Shown here in pieces: positions 45,379 to 54,021 of a stretch of DNA of 64,000 nt. Each line of letters opens with the position of its first letter. Positions within the stretch are counted from its first letter, which is position 1. Both the position numbers and the translations under genes were made by a program. The stretch is from Rothia nasimurium. Lineage in GTDB: Bacteria; Actinomycetota; Actinomycetes; Actinomycetales; Micrococcaceae. The notes below the pieces were generated by a model. That model was not told where the DNA came from and did not search any database. It was given only the letters and a program-made list of their open reading frames with translations. Location: positions 597,587 to 661,586 of the forward strand of contig NZ_CAKMSS010000001.1 of the NCBI RefSeq assembly GCF_928382285.1, given 5' to 3'.

Positions 45379-46478
45379 AGTTTGCCCTTTCGAAGAATCA
45401 CGATCAGGAAGGTGAGGCCACCGATGAGCTCGATGATAATACCCACCACGCCCTGGGCTGAGAAGATGTGGTTCATGATGAAGTAGGAGACCGCCAGAAT
45501 GGCAAAGGAGAGCACGGTTGCCATGGGGAAGAGGTAGCGGTGGTCGTAGGTGTCGGCGAACTGGTAGGTGAGGGTCGCTACCAAGAAGCCGAGGAAGGTC
45601 AGCGGGCCGACCAGGGCGGTGGAGACCGCCATCATGATAGCGACGATGACCAGCACGATAATGGATTCGCGGCGGTGGTTAATCCCCAGGTTGGTAGCCG
45701 CGGGTGCGCCCAGGGAGAGAGCGTTGAGGGTGCGGGACTTTGCGTAGAGCACCGCAACGCTCAGGACGACTAGTGGCAGGGCTGCCGGGTAGTAGGCGGG
45801 GTCGGCGTTGTTGACCGAGGCAAAGAGGCGGGCGGTCAGAATATCGAACTCGCTGGGGGTCAGCATACGCTGCATGAAGGTTGAGACTGACCCCAGTCCC
45901 CCACCCAGTACCACACCGACCAGGAGCATGACGTGCATGTTGGCCCGTTTGCCGGTCAGCAGCCAGGAGTAGAGCAAGAGACTCAGGGCCACCATCATGA
46001 CCAGCTGGAAAATAAAGGTGTCGAGGGTGCGGGCAGCAATCAGCCCGGCGGCCCCGGCGAAATAGATGGTTGCTGTATGAATCGCGGCGTAGAGGGCCTG
46101 AAAGCCCAGAATACCGGGGGTGATGATGCGGTTGTTGGTCACCGTCTGAAAAGCCACCGTTGCTACAGCCTGGCAGACAGCGGCTACAGCCATCGCGATC
46201 AGGGCGTTGGAGCGGCGTTCAGCAATGAGCCACCACTTGTGAGTGCCGGTCTCAAAGGGGTTGGCGTAGGCCAAGAGCCCAAAGGCTGCCAGCGCAGCTG
46301 CAGCGGTGAGCGCTGCCAGGAGCACCCAGTAGGTGCGGGCAGCAGCCGGGGTCTTGAAGGCCCCAGCGCTACGGGAGGTGCCTGCCCTGCGGGAGGCGGG
46401 GCGGGCGTCCGCACCGGCGCTCATCACGGGCAGGGCGGACGCACCCACCCGGCTTTCTTTACTTGCCTGCTGATACAC
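45375..46478 (-). CDS. Iron-siderophore ABC permease, second subunit
   Basis: 367 aa FecCD-type permease with about nine or ten membrane helices, preceded by an unusually long (~45 residue) Ser/Ala/Arg-rich cytoplasmic N-terminus. VGPLTFLGFLVATLTYQFAD is the ATPase-coupling region. GTG start with AAGGGG upstream; overlaps the first permease gene by 20 bp. Confidence 0.92.
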   Translation of the reverse strand: MYQQASKESRVGASALPVMSAGADARPASRRAGTSRSAGAFKTPAAARTYWVLLAALTAAAALAAFGLLAYANPFETGTHKWWLIAERRSNALIAMAVAAVCQAVATVAFQTVTNNRIITPGILGFQALYAAIHTATIYFAGAAGLIAARTLDTFIFQLVMMVALSLLLYSWLLTGKRANMHVMLLVGVVLGGGLGSVSTFMQRMLTPSEFDILTARLFASVNNADPAYYPAALPLVVLSVAVLYAKSRTLNALSLGAPAATNLGINHRRESIIVLVIVAIMMAVSTALVGPLTFLGFLVATLTYQFADTYDHRYLFPMATVLSFAILAVSYFIMNHIFSAQGVVGIIIELIGGLTFLIVILRKGKL

Positions 46479-47457
46479 GGGGCCGCCCCTTCACAATCAG
46501 ACCAATAAAAACAAGAGCACCCACGATACCCAGAATCACCGACACCGGGATTTCGAAGGGGGCGATAATAGTGCGCCCAATCAGGTCGCAGATAGTCACG
46601 ACCCCGATACCGGTCAGGGCAACCCAGGGTAGGTTAGAGCGCAGGTCATCACCGCGGAACATGCTGACGATGTTGGGAACAATTAGTCCCAAGAAGGGCA
46701 GGGACCCAACCACCACGGTCACCACACCGGTGGCGATAGCAATCAGGACGGTACCTACCAGCATAATCTGGGCGTAATTGAGCCCTACGTTCGTGGCGAA
46801 TTCCTGGCCCAGGCCGGCAACGGTCAGACGGTCGGCATACCAGAAAATGACGGCGACCACCAGGAGCACCAGCCAGAGCACCTCGTACTGCCCCTTAATC
46901 ACAGACGTAAAACTGCCCGCGAACCACACACCAAGGTTCTGCAGCAGGTTGGTCTGGAGGGCAAAGAAGGTGGTGAAGGCCGAAACAACGGCACCCAGCA
47001 TCATGCCCACGATGGGAACAATCAGGGATGACCTGAGTGAAACCCTGCGCAAGAAGAGGAAGAAGACCATCGACCCGATAAAAGCAAAGACGATTGCCGC
47101 CGTCATCTGCTGCAAGAGGTTTGCTGCCGGGAAGAAATAGAGCATAAAGAGCAGGCCCAGACTTGCCCATTCGGTGGTACCGGTGGTGGTGGGTTCCACG
47201 AACTTGTTCTGGGTCAACATCTGCATCACAAGCCCGCACATGGCCATGGCTGCCCCGGCCAGCACCAGGGCAATGGTTCGAGGTATGCGGGTGATGGCAA
47301 ACATGGCAGCGCCGTCAGCCTTGTTGAAGATGTCGTACTCCCCCGTGAACAAGGAGAGCACGAGCAGGGCAACAATTCCCAGGCTGGCTAGCAGGAATTT
47401 GCCGCTGACCAGGGAATTCCTGGTGCGGCTAACTCGGGTGGTTTCGGTGGTCGTCAT
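46459..47457 (-). CDS. Iron-siderophore ABC permease, first subunit
   Basis: About 332 aa FecCD-type permease: ITRIPRTIALVLAGAAMAMC and the coupling segment VVGSLPFLGLIVPNIVSM. ATG at 47457 has GAGGG six bases upstream; a TTG at 47469 overlaps that site and is rejected. Follows the binding-protein gene past a hairpin. Confidence 0.93.
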   Translation of the reverse strand: MTTTETTRVSRTRNSLVSGKFLLASLGIVALLVLSLFTGEYDIFNKADGAAMFAITRIPRTIALVLAGAAMAMCGLVMQMLTQNKFVEPTTTGTTEWASLGLLFMLYFFPAANLLQQMTAAIVFAFIGSMVFFLFLRRVSLRSSLIVPIVGMMLGAVVSAFTTFFALQTNLLQNLGVWFAGSFTSVIKGQYEVLWLVLLVVAVIFWYADRLTVAGLGQEFATNVGLNYAQIMLVGTVLIAIATGVVTVVVGSLPFLGLIVPNIVSMFRGDDLRSNLPWVALTGIGVVTICDLIGRTIIAPFEIPVSVILGIVGALVFIGLIVKGRPRVSAGK

Positions 47458-47469
47458 AAAAGCCCTCAA

Positions 47470-47502
47470 GGAGTCACCCCGCCGCGAGGGCAGGATGACT
47501 CC
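47470..47502. other. Hairpin between binding-protein and permease genes
   Basis: Arms GGAGTCA and TGACTCC with inner GC pairing, directly between the stop of the binding-protein gene and the permease start. In such operons a hairpin here often leaves extra binding-protein mRNA. Confidence 0.55.
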
Positions 47503-47535
47503 TTTTTCATCGGTTATAGGGTCTCAGCCGGTGCC

Positions 47536-48546
47536 TTACTTGGCGGCTTCGAACTTATCGGCAAGATCATTGAGGATCTCGGTGTAGGTGATGATGGATT
47601 CGTTGGTGTAGGTATCAGCCGGAGCGTAGGCGATCTGGTCCTTGGTGATTGCGGTGACGTTGGCCAGGGCTGAGCTACCGGCGATGACGTCTGCGGCAGC
47701 GGGTGAACCTTCATCGGTGCTGGTGCCAGCATCGCGGTCAAGAACCAGCAGCCAGTCGGGGTTGGCTTCTGCGATAGCTTCAACCGAGATATCGTCACCC
47801 TGGTGGTTGTCAGAGGAGCCTTCAACTTCGAGGGCGGGCTTGAGACCCAGCATGTCGAAGACGGGGCCGTAGGTGCGGCCGATGGAGGGGGCAATGTAGC
47901 CGATTTCGCCGCCGGAGACGTTGACGGCCATAACGGTGGATTCGCCGTCGTAGGCGGCCTTAGCGCGGGCTAGAGCAGCATCGAAGTCTGCGATGAGCTG
48001 GTCGGCTTCAGCCTGCTTGCCGAAAACCTCGCCCAGTACGGTGACCTGGCGCTTGAGCTCTTCGTCAAGGGGATGGCCGTCACGGGGTTCAAGTTCGAGA
48101 ATGGCGGCCTGGGGGTTCAGTTCCTTGATGGCGTCGTAGTGCTGGGAGAAGCGCTGACCGTTGACGATCAGGTCGGGCTCTTCAGCAGCGAGCAGCTCCA
48201 GGTTGGGCTCGCGGTGGGTTCCGATATCGGTGATGGAGGAGTCGTTCTTGTAGGTCTCGACGGTTGCAGGAATCAGGGTGATGGGGGCTGCCACCAGGTC
48301 AACACCCCAAGACTCGAGAACCTCAAAGGTGCGGTTATCGGTTGCGGCGACCTTCTGAGGGGGAACGGTCACAGTGACCTCACCGTAGTTATCGGTGACG
48401 GTAACGGTGCCAGCTGACTGGCTGGCAGAAGCTGAGGTGGACGCGCTGGATTCAGAGGATGCGTCGGTGGTGCCCGCGCCACAGGCGGTGAGCGCCAGTG
48501 CTACAACGGAGGTGGCTGCGAGCAGGGAGATACGGTTGGCCTTCAC
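47536..48546 (-). CDS. Siderophore-binding lipoprotein
   Basis: 336 aa periplasmic-binding-type lipoprotein. Lipobox ALTACGAG, Ser/Ala linker, then a class III solute-binding fold: VAATDNRTFEVLESWGVD, DIGTHREPNLELLAAEEPDL and IYTEILNDLADKF-like end. Resembles FatB/YclQ catechol or petrobactin binders. GTG start at 48546 behind AGGAAAACCC; a longer frame from 48594 lacks this site. No siderophore synthesis genes are nearby. Confidence 0.93.
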   Translation of the reverse strand: MKANRISLLAATSVVALALTACGAGTTDASSESSASTSASASQSAGTVTVTDNYGEVTVTVPPQKVAATDNRTFEVLESWGVDLVAAPITLIPATVETYKNDSSITDIGTHREPNLELLAAEEPDLIVNGQRFSQHYDAIKELNPQAAILELEPRDGHPLDEELKRQVTVLGEVFGKQAEADQLIADFDAALARAKAAYDGESTVMAVNVSGGEIGYIAPSIGRTYGPVFDMLGLKPALEVEGSSDNHQGDDISVEAIAEANPDWLLVLDRDAGTSTDEGSPAAADVIAGSSALANVTAITKDQIAYAPADTYTNESIITYTEILNDLADKFEAAK

Positions 48547-48598
48547 GGGTTTTCCTATATCTGTTCGTGGTGTGTACTTGGTAGGCCTCAACATCTTG

Positions 48599-48645
48599 TA
48601 AGGCTTGACTTACCTAAGATTAGTTAGCCCCACCTTACTTATCAA
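48599..48645 (-). promoter_or_regulatory. Iron-regulated promoter with two DtxR/IdeR boxes
   Basis: Minus-strand -35 TTGATA (48640-48645), 17-bp spacer, -10 TAATCT (48617-48622). Two 19-bp DtxR-like boxes cover it: TAAGGCTTGACTTACCTAA (48599-48617, 14/19 to consensus in reverse) and ATTAGTTAGCCCCACCTTA (48619-48637, 13/19). With iron the repressor would block transcription of the transporter operon. Confidence 0.78.
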
Positions 48646-48863
48646 CCTCAAAACCCCTATTACGAAATATTTTTTTAACTTATTTGCTGTATTTGACTTC
48701 CAATCACCCAGGTCATCCTCTTTTAGGCAGTGGACGCCGGCGCCCGCGTCCGCCTTTTCCCACGGGTTTTCCCCGCAGGCAGCACAAAGCCCCCACAAGA
48801 ACCCAATCAGGGCCTTGCGGGGGCTTGTGCTAGAAAAGTTTTAGAGCCTCAAGAGGCAAAAAC

Positions 48864-50162
48864 TTATTCGGCTTCTGCGGTCTCACCCAGGAAAGAGGAG
48901 AGGTCAACGGCCTTGCCGTCGGCGTCCTTAACCTCAGCCTGAGCCAGAACAGCTGCCAGAGCCTTTGAACGGCGAACCTCGCCAACAATCATGCCGGACT
49001 GGCCTGAGCCGTCGAGCATCTGAGCGAACTGGTTGGGGTCCATGCCGTACTGCTGGCTCATGGTGATGATGTAATCGATGAGCTCAGCCTGCTCGACAGA
49101 AACTTCTTCCTTCTCAGCAATAGCGTCGAGGATGATTTCGTTCTTGAAAGCACGCTCGGTGTTCTCGCGAACCTCTGCGCGGTGCTCTTCGGTGTCGTGG
49201 TCATCGTCCTGGCCGGGAGCGTTAAAGTGCTGAGCCAGCTGGTCTTCAATAACCTTCTCGGGAACGGGGATTTCAACCAGTTCAACCAGAGCATCAAGAA
49301 CCTTGTCGCGTGCTTCTGCACCCTGCTCGGCAACCTTGGAATCAGCAGCCTGCTTCTTCAGGTCTTCCTTCAGTTCAGCAATGGTGTCGAATTCTGAAGC
49401 CAGCTGAGCGAAGTCGTCGTCAGCCTCGGGCAGCTCGCGCTCCTTCACAGCGGTGACCTCAACCTTAACGGTTGCTTCTTCGCCTGCGTGCTCGCCACCG
49501 GCAAGCTTGGTGACGAAGGTGGCGTCCTCGCCAGCGGAGAGACCGAGAACAGCCTCGTCCAGACCGTCCAGCATGGTGCCGGAGCCAACCTGGTAGGACA
49601 GGTCGTTAGCAGCGTCAACCTCTTCACCGTCAATTTCAGCGGCGATGTTGATGGTCAGGAAGTCCTCGTCAGCTGCAGGGCGGTCAACAGCCTTCAGAGT
49701 GCCGAAGCGGCCGCGCAGGGCATCGAGTGCCTTCTGCTCGTCTTCTTCGGTAACCTCTACGCTGGCAACCTCAACCTTGATGCCTGAGTAGTCAGGCAGT
49801 TCGATCTCGGGGCGGACGGTGACCTCAATGGTCAGCTTCACGTCAGCTTCGCGGTTGCCCTCTTCAGGCTTGGACACAATATCGAGCTCGGGCTGTGCCA
49901 GGGGGGTCAGCTCGTTCTCAGCGAGAGCCTGTGAGTAGTAGCTGTTCAGAGCATCGTTCAGAGCGTTCTCGACAACAAAGTCAAAGCCTGCACGCTGATC
50001 GATGAGAGCCTTGGGGGTCTTGCCCTTACGGAAACCGGGAACCGAAATCTGGTTAGCCAGTGACTTGTAGGTACGGTCAAGGTAGGTCTTGAACTCAGCG
50101 AAGGGAACCTCGACCTCAATCTTTGCGAGGGTCGGGTTGATCTTCTCGACGGCAGTCTTCAC
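48864..50162 (-). CDS. tig: Trigger factor
   Basis: Ribosome-bound chaperone. N-terminal ribosome-binding domain with the signature [13 protein letters not shown] (near 43-56), PPIase domain in the middle ([23 protein letters not shown]), and helical C-terminal arms with an acidic tail. 432 aa. Ordered tRNA-Pro-tig on the minus strand, with clpP/clpX nearby as in many bacteria. Confidence 0.97.
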   Translation of the reverse strand: MKTAVEKINPTLAKIEVEVPFAEFKTYLDRTYKSLANQISVPGFRKGKTPKALIDQRAGFDFVVENALNDALNSYYSQALAENELTPLAQPELDIVSKPEEGNREADVKLTIEVTVRPEIELPDYSGIKVEVASVEVTEEDEQKALDALRGRFGTLKAVDRPAADEDFLTINIAAEIDGEEVDAANDLSYQVGSGTMLDGLDEAVLGLSAGEDATFVTKLAGGEHAGEEATVKVEVTAVKERELPEADDDFAQLASEFDTIAELKEDLKKQAADSKVAEQGAEARDKVLDALVELVEIPVPEKVIEDQLAQHFNAPGQDDDHDTEEHRAEVRENTERAFKNEIILDAIAEKEEVSVEQAELIDYIITMSQQYGMDPNQFAQMLDGSGQSGMIVGEVRRSKALAAVLAQAEVKDADGKAVDLSSFLGETAEAE

Positions 50163-50235
50163 GTCCGTTGATCTCCTGATAACTTGATTGGAACCGCCAC
50201 CCGGAAAAGAGTGGGGCTAGATATAACGTTCTATA

Positions 50236-50260
50236 GAAAAACCCGCCGTTTCCGGCGGGT
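50236..50260 (-). terminator. Terminator behind tRNA-Pro
   Basis: On the minus strand arms ACCCGCCG and CGGCGGGT with a four-base loop and a T-run. Confidence 0.88.
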
Positions 50261-50274
50261 CGTTCTATTTCACG

Positions 50275-50349
50275 TCGGGGTGACAGGATTCGAACCTGCG
50301 ATCTCCTGCTCCCAAAGCAGGCGCGTTAGCCAAGCTACGCCACACCCCG
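50275..50349 (-). tRNA. tRNA-Pro (anticodon TGG)
   Basis: Acceptor arms CGGGGTG and CACCCCG, anticodon stem CCTGC/GCAGG with loop TTTGGGA, T-arm GGTTCGAATCC. CCA not encoded. 75 nt. Confidence 0.95.
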
Positions 50350-50517
50350 ATTTGCACGGAAGGCACCACCCAGTTTAGCGGTTCCAGCTCCCAAAACCTA
50401 ACTCGCACCCCGATTACGCCCAGGGCGTGTTGAGAAACGCCAGCGCCACCCTGATTTGACAAGGCCCCGTTCGACCAGGTTTACTGGAATACGTCCACAA
50501 CGCTGGGCATCCCATTC

Positions 50518-50588
50518 GGGGATGTAGCTTAATGGTAAAGCCTCAGTCTTCCAAACTGATTACGCGGGTTCGATTCCCGTCATCCCCT
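50518..50588 (+). tRNA. tRNA-Gly (anticodon TCC)
   Basis: Acceptor arms GGGGATG and CATCCCC, anticodon loop CTTCCAA in stem TCAGT/ACTGA, T-arm GGTTCGATTCC. 71 nt, no encoded CCA. Five bases before the next tRNA-Gly. Confidence 0.95.
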
Positions 50589-50593
50589 CTCAC

Positions 50594-50664
50594 GCGGCTG
50601 TAGCTCAATGGTAGAGCGCACGCTTCCCAAGCCTGATACGCGGGTTCGATTCCCGTCAGCCGCT
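50594..50664 (+). tRNA. tRNA-Gly (anticodon CCC)
   Basis: Acceptor arms GCGGCTG and CAGCCGC, anticodon loop TTCCCAA. The anticodon stem CACGC/GCCTG has a C-C mismatch at its third pair. 71 nt, no encoded CCA. A copy of its 3' end recurs about 90 bp downstream. Confidence 0.92.
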
Positions 50665-50756
50665 CGCTATCGCTCGGGACTGGCGGAAGTCATTCCAGCA
50701 CCTCTTGAGTGCTCGTTCACTCGCACCCGGTGCTTCCATCCCGTCAGCCGCTCGCT
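50654..50756 (+). repeat. Direct repeat of the tRNA-Gly(CCC) 3' end
   Basis: TCCCGTCAGCCGCTCGCT at the tRNA end (50651-50668) recurs with the last base as the first mismatch-free neighbour at about 50739-50756, 88 bp on. It resembles a remnant attachment site or a duplicated tRNA end; the 70 bp between hold no gene. Confidence 0.7.
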
Positions 50757-50759
50757 TCA

Positions 50760-50786
50760 CGGTCACTCTTCGGAGTGACCGTTTTT
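50760..50786 (+). terminator. Terminator behind the tRNA-Gly pair
   Basis: Arms CGGTCACTC and GAGTGACCG with TTCG tetraloop and TTTTT. Confidence 0.92.
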
Positions 50787-50792
50787 GCTTCC

Positions 50793-51542
50793 CTAGAAAA
50801 AACGGCGAGCAATAGGAGCAGGCGCGTCCAACAGCTCCACTAGGTCGCGCACCTTCACTGTACCCCGCGGCAACTTCTGACCACGGCGATGCCGGTTAAC
50901 CCAGGCAGCCTGCAGGCCCGCCCGAGCCGGGGCGGCGACGTCCGCAATATAGTTATCGCCCACATGCACCGCAAAAGCCGGGTCCACCTCCAGCTGGGCA
51001 CATACAAACCGGAATAGGTATGGGTCGGGCTTACTCATGCCCACCCGCTCCGAAGAAAACAGGGGCATATCGTGCAGACCAATAGCATCAAGCTTCTTCT
51101 GCTCAGTCAGCTGAGAACCGTTAGAGATCACCGCCACCTGCAGATGCCCAAACCTGCGGCCGAGCTCCTCAAAAAATCGATCAACCTCAGCAAAAGGAGC
51201 CCAGGCCTTTCGGGTTTCCTCCTGTAGGGTCACCAAAAACTTCTGAGCCCGGTCAGCGCTCTGCTGCTCCCCGGTCATCAGGTGCAAGAGACTCGACGTG
51301 CGAAACAGGCGATTTTCGTCAAAAACCTGCTCACCGGCCAAATAGCGCTGAAAATCCTCGCGCTGAATATCGGCCCAGGCCTGGAAGTAGCTCTGAGTGT
51401 CATCAATCTCCCCCTCAAAGCCAAACTCCCGAACAGCCCGGTTAAAACCCACCGCGGTTGCCGTATCGCTATCGAGCAGGGTGCCATCTAGGTCGAAGAG
51501 CACCAGGTTGGCCTGCCCTAGCAAGTATCCGGTATCGCGCAT
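50793..51542 (-). CDS. HAD family hydrolase (phosphatase)
   Basis: 249 aa HAD subfamily I enzyme: motif I LVLFDLDGTLLDSD (nucleophile Asp), motif II VAVISNGS, Lys in MSKPDPYLF, motif IV VHVGDNYIADVAAPARAG. A helical cap of the C1 type lies between motifs I and II. Nearest look is to YjjG-type nucleotidases or phosphoglycolate-like phosphatases; substrate unknown. Confidence 0.87.
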   Translation of the reverse strand: MRDTGYLLGQANLVLFDLDGTLLDSDTATAVGFNRAVREFGFEGEIDDTQSYFQAWADIQREDFQRYLAGEQVFDENRLFRTSSLLHLMTGEQQSADRAQKFLVTLQEETRKAWAPFAEVDRFFEELGRRFGHLQVAVISNGSQLTEQKKLDAIGLHDMPLFSSERVGMSKPDPYLFRFVCAQLEVDPAFAVHVGDNYIADVAAPARAGLQAAWVNRHRRGQKLPRGTVKVRDLVELLDAPAPIARRFF

Positions 51543-51663
51543 AGTAGCCCTTCGATGTCATGATGGCTTTTTCCTCTTCACAAGCATAACCTTTCACACT
51601 CGAGCCCCCTCCCCTAATATTGGGGTATATAACCGTACTTTTTACCGCAAGGTTGATTTCTTC

Positions 51664-52356
51664 ATGGCTTTAGCACCCCTATCTGCTCGATTCATTCCGG
51701 TGAGCGCCCTGCTCGCTACCGGCGTCCTAGCACTTGTAGGCTGCGGGAGCAGCCAGACCACCGCTACCCCCGCTGAAACTGACGCTAGCACCACAAGCAG
51801 TGCGACCACTGCCCCGTCCGAAAGTAGCACCCCCAGCCCCACCGCTGAGCCAACAACAGAAACTGCCAGCGCAGAACCTTCTGCGGTTGAGACCGCAGCA
51901 CCCTCCCCTAGCGCCACGGCACTGACTCCCCCGGTCAACGACGGCTTTACCATCGACCCGGTTTCTCTAGTGACCACCGATCTCGTCACGGGAACCCCGG
52001 TGGCTGACGCAGCAGCTTATAGTTTTGCAGCTGCCGACCAGCCCTCTGTCGTCTTCCAGACCCCAGACCCCCAGGTAGCCTGCCTGATGCAGACCTACGG
52101 TGTATTTTGCATGACCGATGACTCAAAGAACTGGGTCTTGCAATCGGTATCAATGGGGCCCGGTGATACCCAGCCCCGCACGGTGCAGGCCCGCGGGCGG
52201 GCTGCCACACACGACTGGTTCAAGACCAACACGGTACTGCCCGAGGGGCAGTCCATCAGCTGGATGGGCATGACCTGCACAACCACAGGCCCGGTGAGCG
52301 TACAGTGCACCGACGGTACCACCGGCTTTAACCTCTCTGACCTAGCAGACCGCTAG
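51664..52356 (+). CDS. Small lipoprotein of unknown function
   Basis: 230 aa. Signal with lipobox LVGCGSS (Cys near 26), a long Thr/Ser/Ala/Glu linker to about residue 85, then a ~140-residue domain with three or four cysteines (VACLMQTYGVFCMTD; GMTCTTTGPVSVQC) that may form disulfides. The start is ATG 51664, the only one before the signal peptide; the frame runs open upstream. No known family recognised. Confidence 0.8.
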   Translation: MALAPLSARFIPVSALLATGVLALVGCGSSQTTATPAETDASTTSSATTAPSESSTPSPTAEPTTETASAEPSAVETAAPSPSATALTPPVNDGFTIDPVSLVTTDLVTGTPVADAAAYSFAAADQPSVVFQTPDPQVACLMQTYGVFCMTDDSKNWVLQSVSMGPGDTQPRTVQARGRAATHDWFKTNTVLPEGQSISWMGMTCTTTGPVSVQCTDGTTGFNLSDLADR

Positions 52357-52373
52357 AGCACATCAACGAGAAC

Positions 52374-52397
52374 GGCCCCCGGTAATCACCGGGGGCC
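52374..52397 (+). terminator. Terminator hairpin behind the lipoprotein gene
   Basis: Arms GGCCCCCGGT and ACCGGGGGCC with a four-base loop, between convergent genes. Confidence 0.75.
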
Positions 52398-52435
52398 TTA
52401 TGTGTATCGTTTGACTGTGTAGCTAGGCTAGTTAC

Positions 52436-53314
52436 CTAGTGCTGGCAGCCCGGGCACCAGTAGAGCTTGCGCCCGGCAACTTCTTCCAGCGCAATCGTTG
52501 CCCCGCAGCGGGGGCAGGTCTGGCCCTGGCGGTGGTACACGTAGTTAGCGTGATCAGGCCAGGCCTCGGTTTCCAGGATGCCGGGCCTGTCGGCGGGCTC
52601 GGTGGTGATGATACGACCTACACGCACACCAATTTCCAACAGGTGCTTGTTATCGTTCCAGAGGGCTTCAAGCTGCTGGCGGCTGCATTCTTTAGCCGGG
52701 GTAAAGGGGTCGATGCCGGTGCGGTAGAGGGATTCTGCGCGGAAGATATTTCCTACCCCCGAGATGGCCTTCTGGTCCATAAGAACCACACCGATAGGCC
52801 GACTGCTCTTGGCCGCCGCAGTGTAGAAGGCAGCCGGGTCGGCGTCCTGGTTGAGGGGGTCGGGGCCCAGTTTTGCGCGTACTTCCTCCACTTCCTCGGG
52901 AGTGAGGGTTCGGCAGATGGTGGGGCCCACCAGGTCTGCCCAGCCGTGCTCTGAAACCAGGCGGACGCGGGTGGTCGGCCGGGGTGCAGGAGGTTCAGCG
53001 GAGAGTTCAGTCCGGTGGTCCTCTTGCTCACCAATTTTACGGGGAGCACCAATCGAGGAGGCCCCCGTAAAGTGCTCATCTCCACCGAAGGTGAAGGCAC
53101 CGTAGATTCCCAGGTGGACGTTGAGATAGAGCTCGTTGGAGAAACGGGCGAAGAGATGCTTACCGTGGGCGAAAGCCGAGTCGAAGGTATGGCCGTCGAG
53201 CAGGGCGGCGCCGTCCGCAAATCTTCCCTGGGGGCTGGTGACCGCCAGCTGGGCACCGGCAAAAACGTCGGTGAGCTGGCGGGCCAGGCGGTGGATTGAG
53301 TGCCCTTCTGGCAT
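52436..53314 (-). CDS. nei: Fpg/Nei family DNA glycosylase
   Basis: Base-excision glycosylase/AP lyase for oxidised bases. N-terminal PEGHSI (catalytic Pro-Glu after Met removal) is Nei-like rather than Fpg (PELPEV). H2TH region GVGNIFRAESLYRTGIDPF, and a C-terminal zinc finger CPRCG and CPGC. 292 aa. Its ATG overlaps the rpiB stop by one base. Confidence 0.93.
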   Translation of the reverse strand: MPEGHSIHRLARQLTDVFAGAQLAVTSPQGRFADGAALLDGHTFDSAFAHGKHLFARFSNELYLNVHLGIYGAFTFGGDEHFTGASSIGAPRKIGEQEDHRTELSAEPPAPRPTTRVRLVSEHGWADLVGPTICRTLTPEEVEEVRAKLGPDPLNQDADPAAFYTAAAKSSRPIGVVLMDQKAISGVGNIFRAESLYRTGIDPFTPAKECSRQQLEALWNDNKHLLEIGVRVGRIITTEPADRPGILETEAWPDHANYVYHRQGQTCPRCGATIALEEVAGRKLYWCPGCQH

Positions 53315-53811
53315 TAGTTCTCGTAGCTGTCGATCTGCTTACCGGCGATGGCGCCGGTCTGCTCGTATTCGGCCATCTGGCCGATGCGGCGGGCGTGGCG
53401 CTCTTCGTTGGTCCACTCGGTGGTGAGGAAGACCTTGATGATCTCGAGGGCTTCTTCCTTGGTGTGCTGACGTCCGCCCACCGCCACAACCTGGGCGTTG
53501 TTGTGCTCACGGGCCAGGGCTGCGGTGTCGTGGTTCCACGCAAGTGCCGCACGGATACCTTCGACCTTGTTAGCTGCCATCTGCTCGCCGTTGCCGGAGC
53601 CACCCAGCACAATACCCAGGGAATCCAGTCCAGCTGCACGGTCTGCACGGACGGCGAGCGCCGCGTTAATGCAGAAGCTAGGGTAGTCATCGAGAGCGTC
53701 ATATTCAGCGGGTCCATGATCGACCATCTCGTAGCCTGCCTCGGTGAGTTTTTCGATGAGGTAGTGGCTAAGTTCTAGGCCTGCGTGGTCGGTTGCGATG
53801 TGTACACGCAC
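53314..53811 (-). CDS. rpiB: Ribose-5-phosphate isomerase B
   Basis: Interconverts ribulose- and ribose-5-phosphate in the pentose phosphate pathway. IATDHAGLELSHYL at the start, GIVLGGSGNGEQMAANKV (with Ser in place of the RpiB cysteine, as in actinobacteria), then VVAVGGRQHTKEEAL. 165 aa. Coupled to nei by a one-base stop-start overlap. Confidence 0.95.
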   Translation of the reverse strand: MRVHIATDHAGLELSHYLIEKLTEAGYEMVDHGPAEYDALDDYPSFCINAALAVRADRAAGLDSLGIVLGGSGNGEQMAANKVEGIRAALAWNHDTAALAREHNNAQVVAVGGRQHTKEEALEIIKVFLTTEWTNEERHARRIGQMAEYEQTGAIAGKQIDSYEN

Positions 53812-53913
53812 GGTGTCTCCTTTGGTCGTGGTGGGTGGGGGCCGGTTGACCGCACTGAAATTTAGTTATGTGAATCACTGGTGAGCACATAGAATTGGGA
53901 GCGTATGCGCCAT

Positions 53914-53941
53914 GGTGACCTCTATACGATTGTAGGTCACC
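53914..53941. promoter_or_regulatory. Inverted repeat between rpiB and pepN
   Basis: GGTGACCT and AGGTCACC around 12 bases, about 80 bp before pepN. It may be an operator for one or both divergent genes. Confidence 0.4.
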
Positions 53942-54021
53942 TGCGGCTATCGTGTGGTTTGTTTCCTGCTGTGTGCAGTGAGCAGGCCTCTAACTTTAGA
54001 TTTGATTGACAAGGATTCCTC

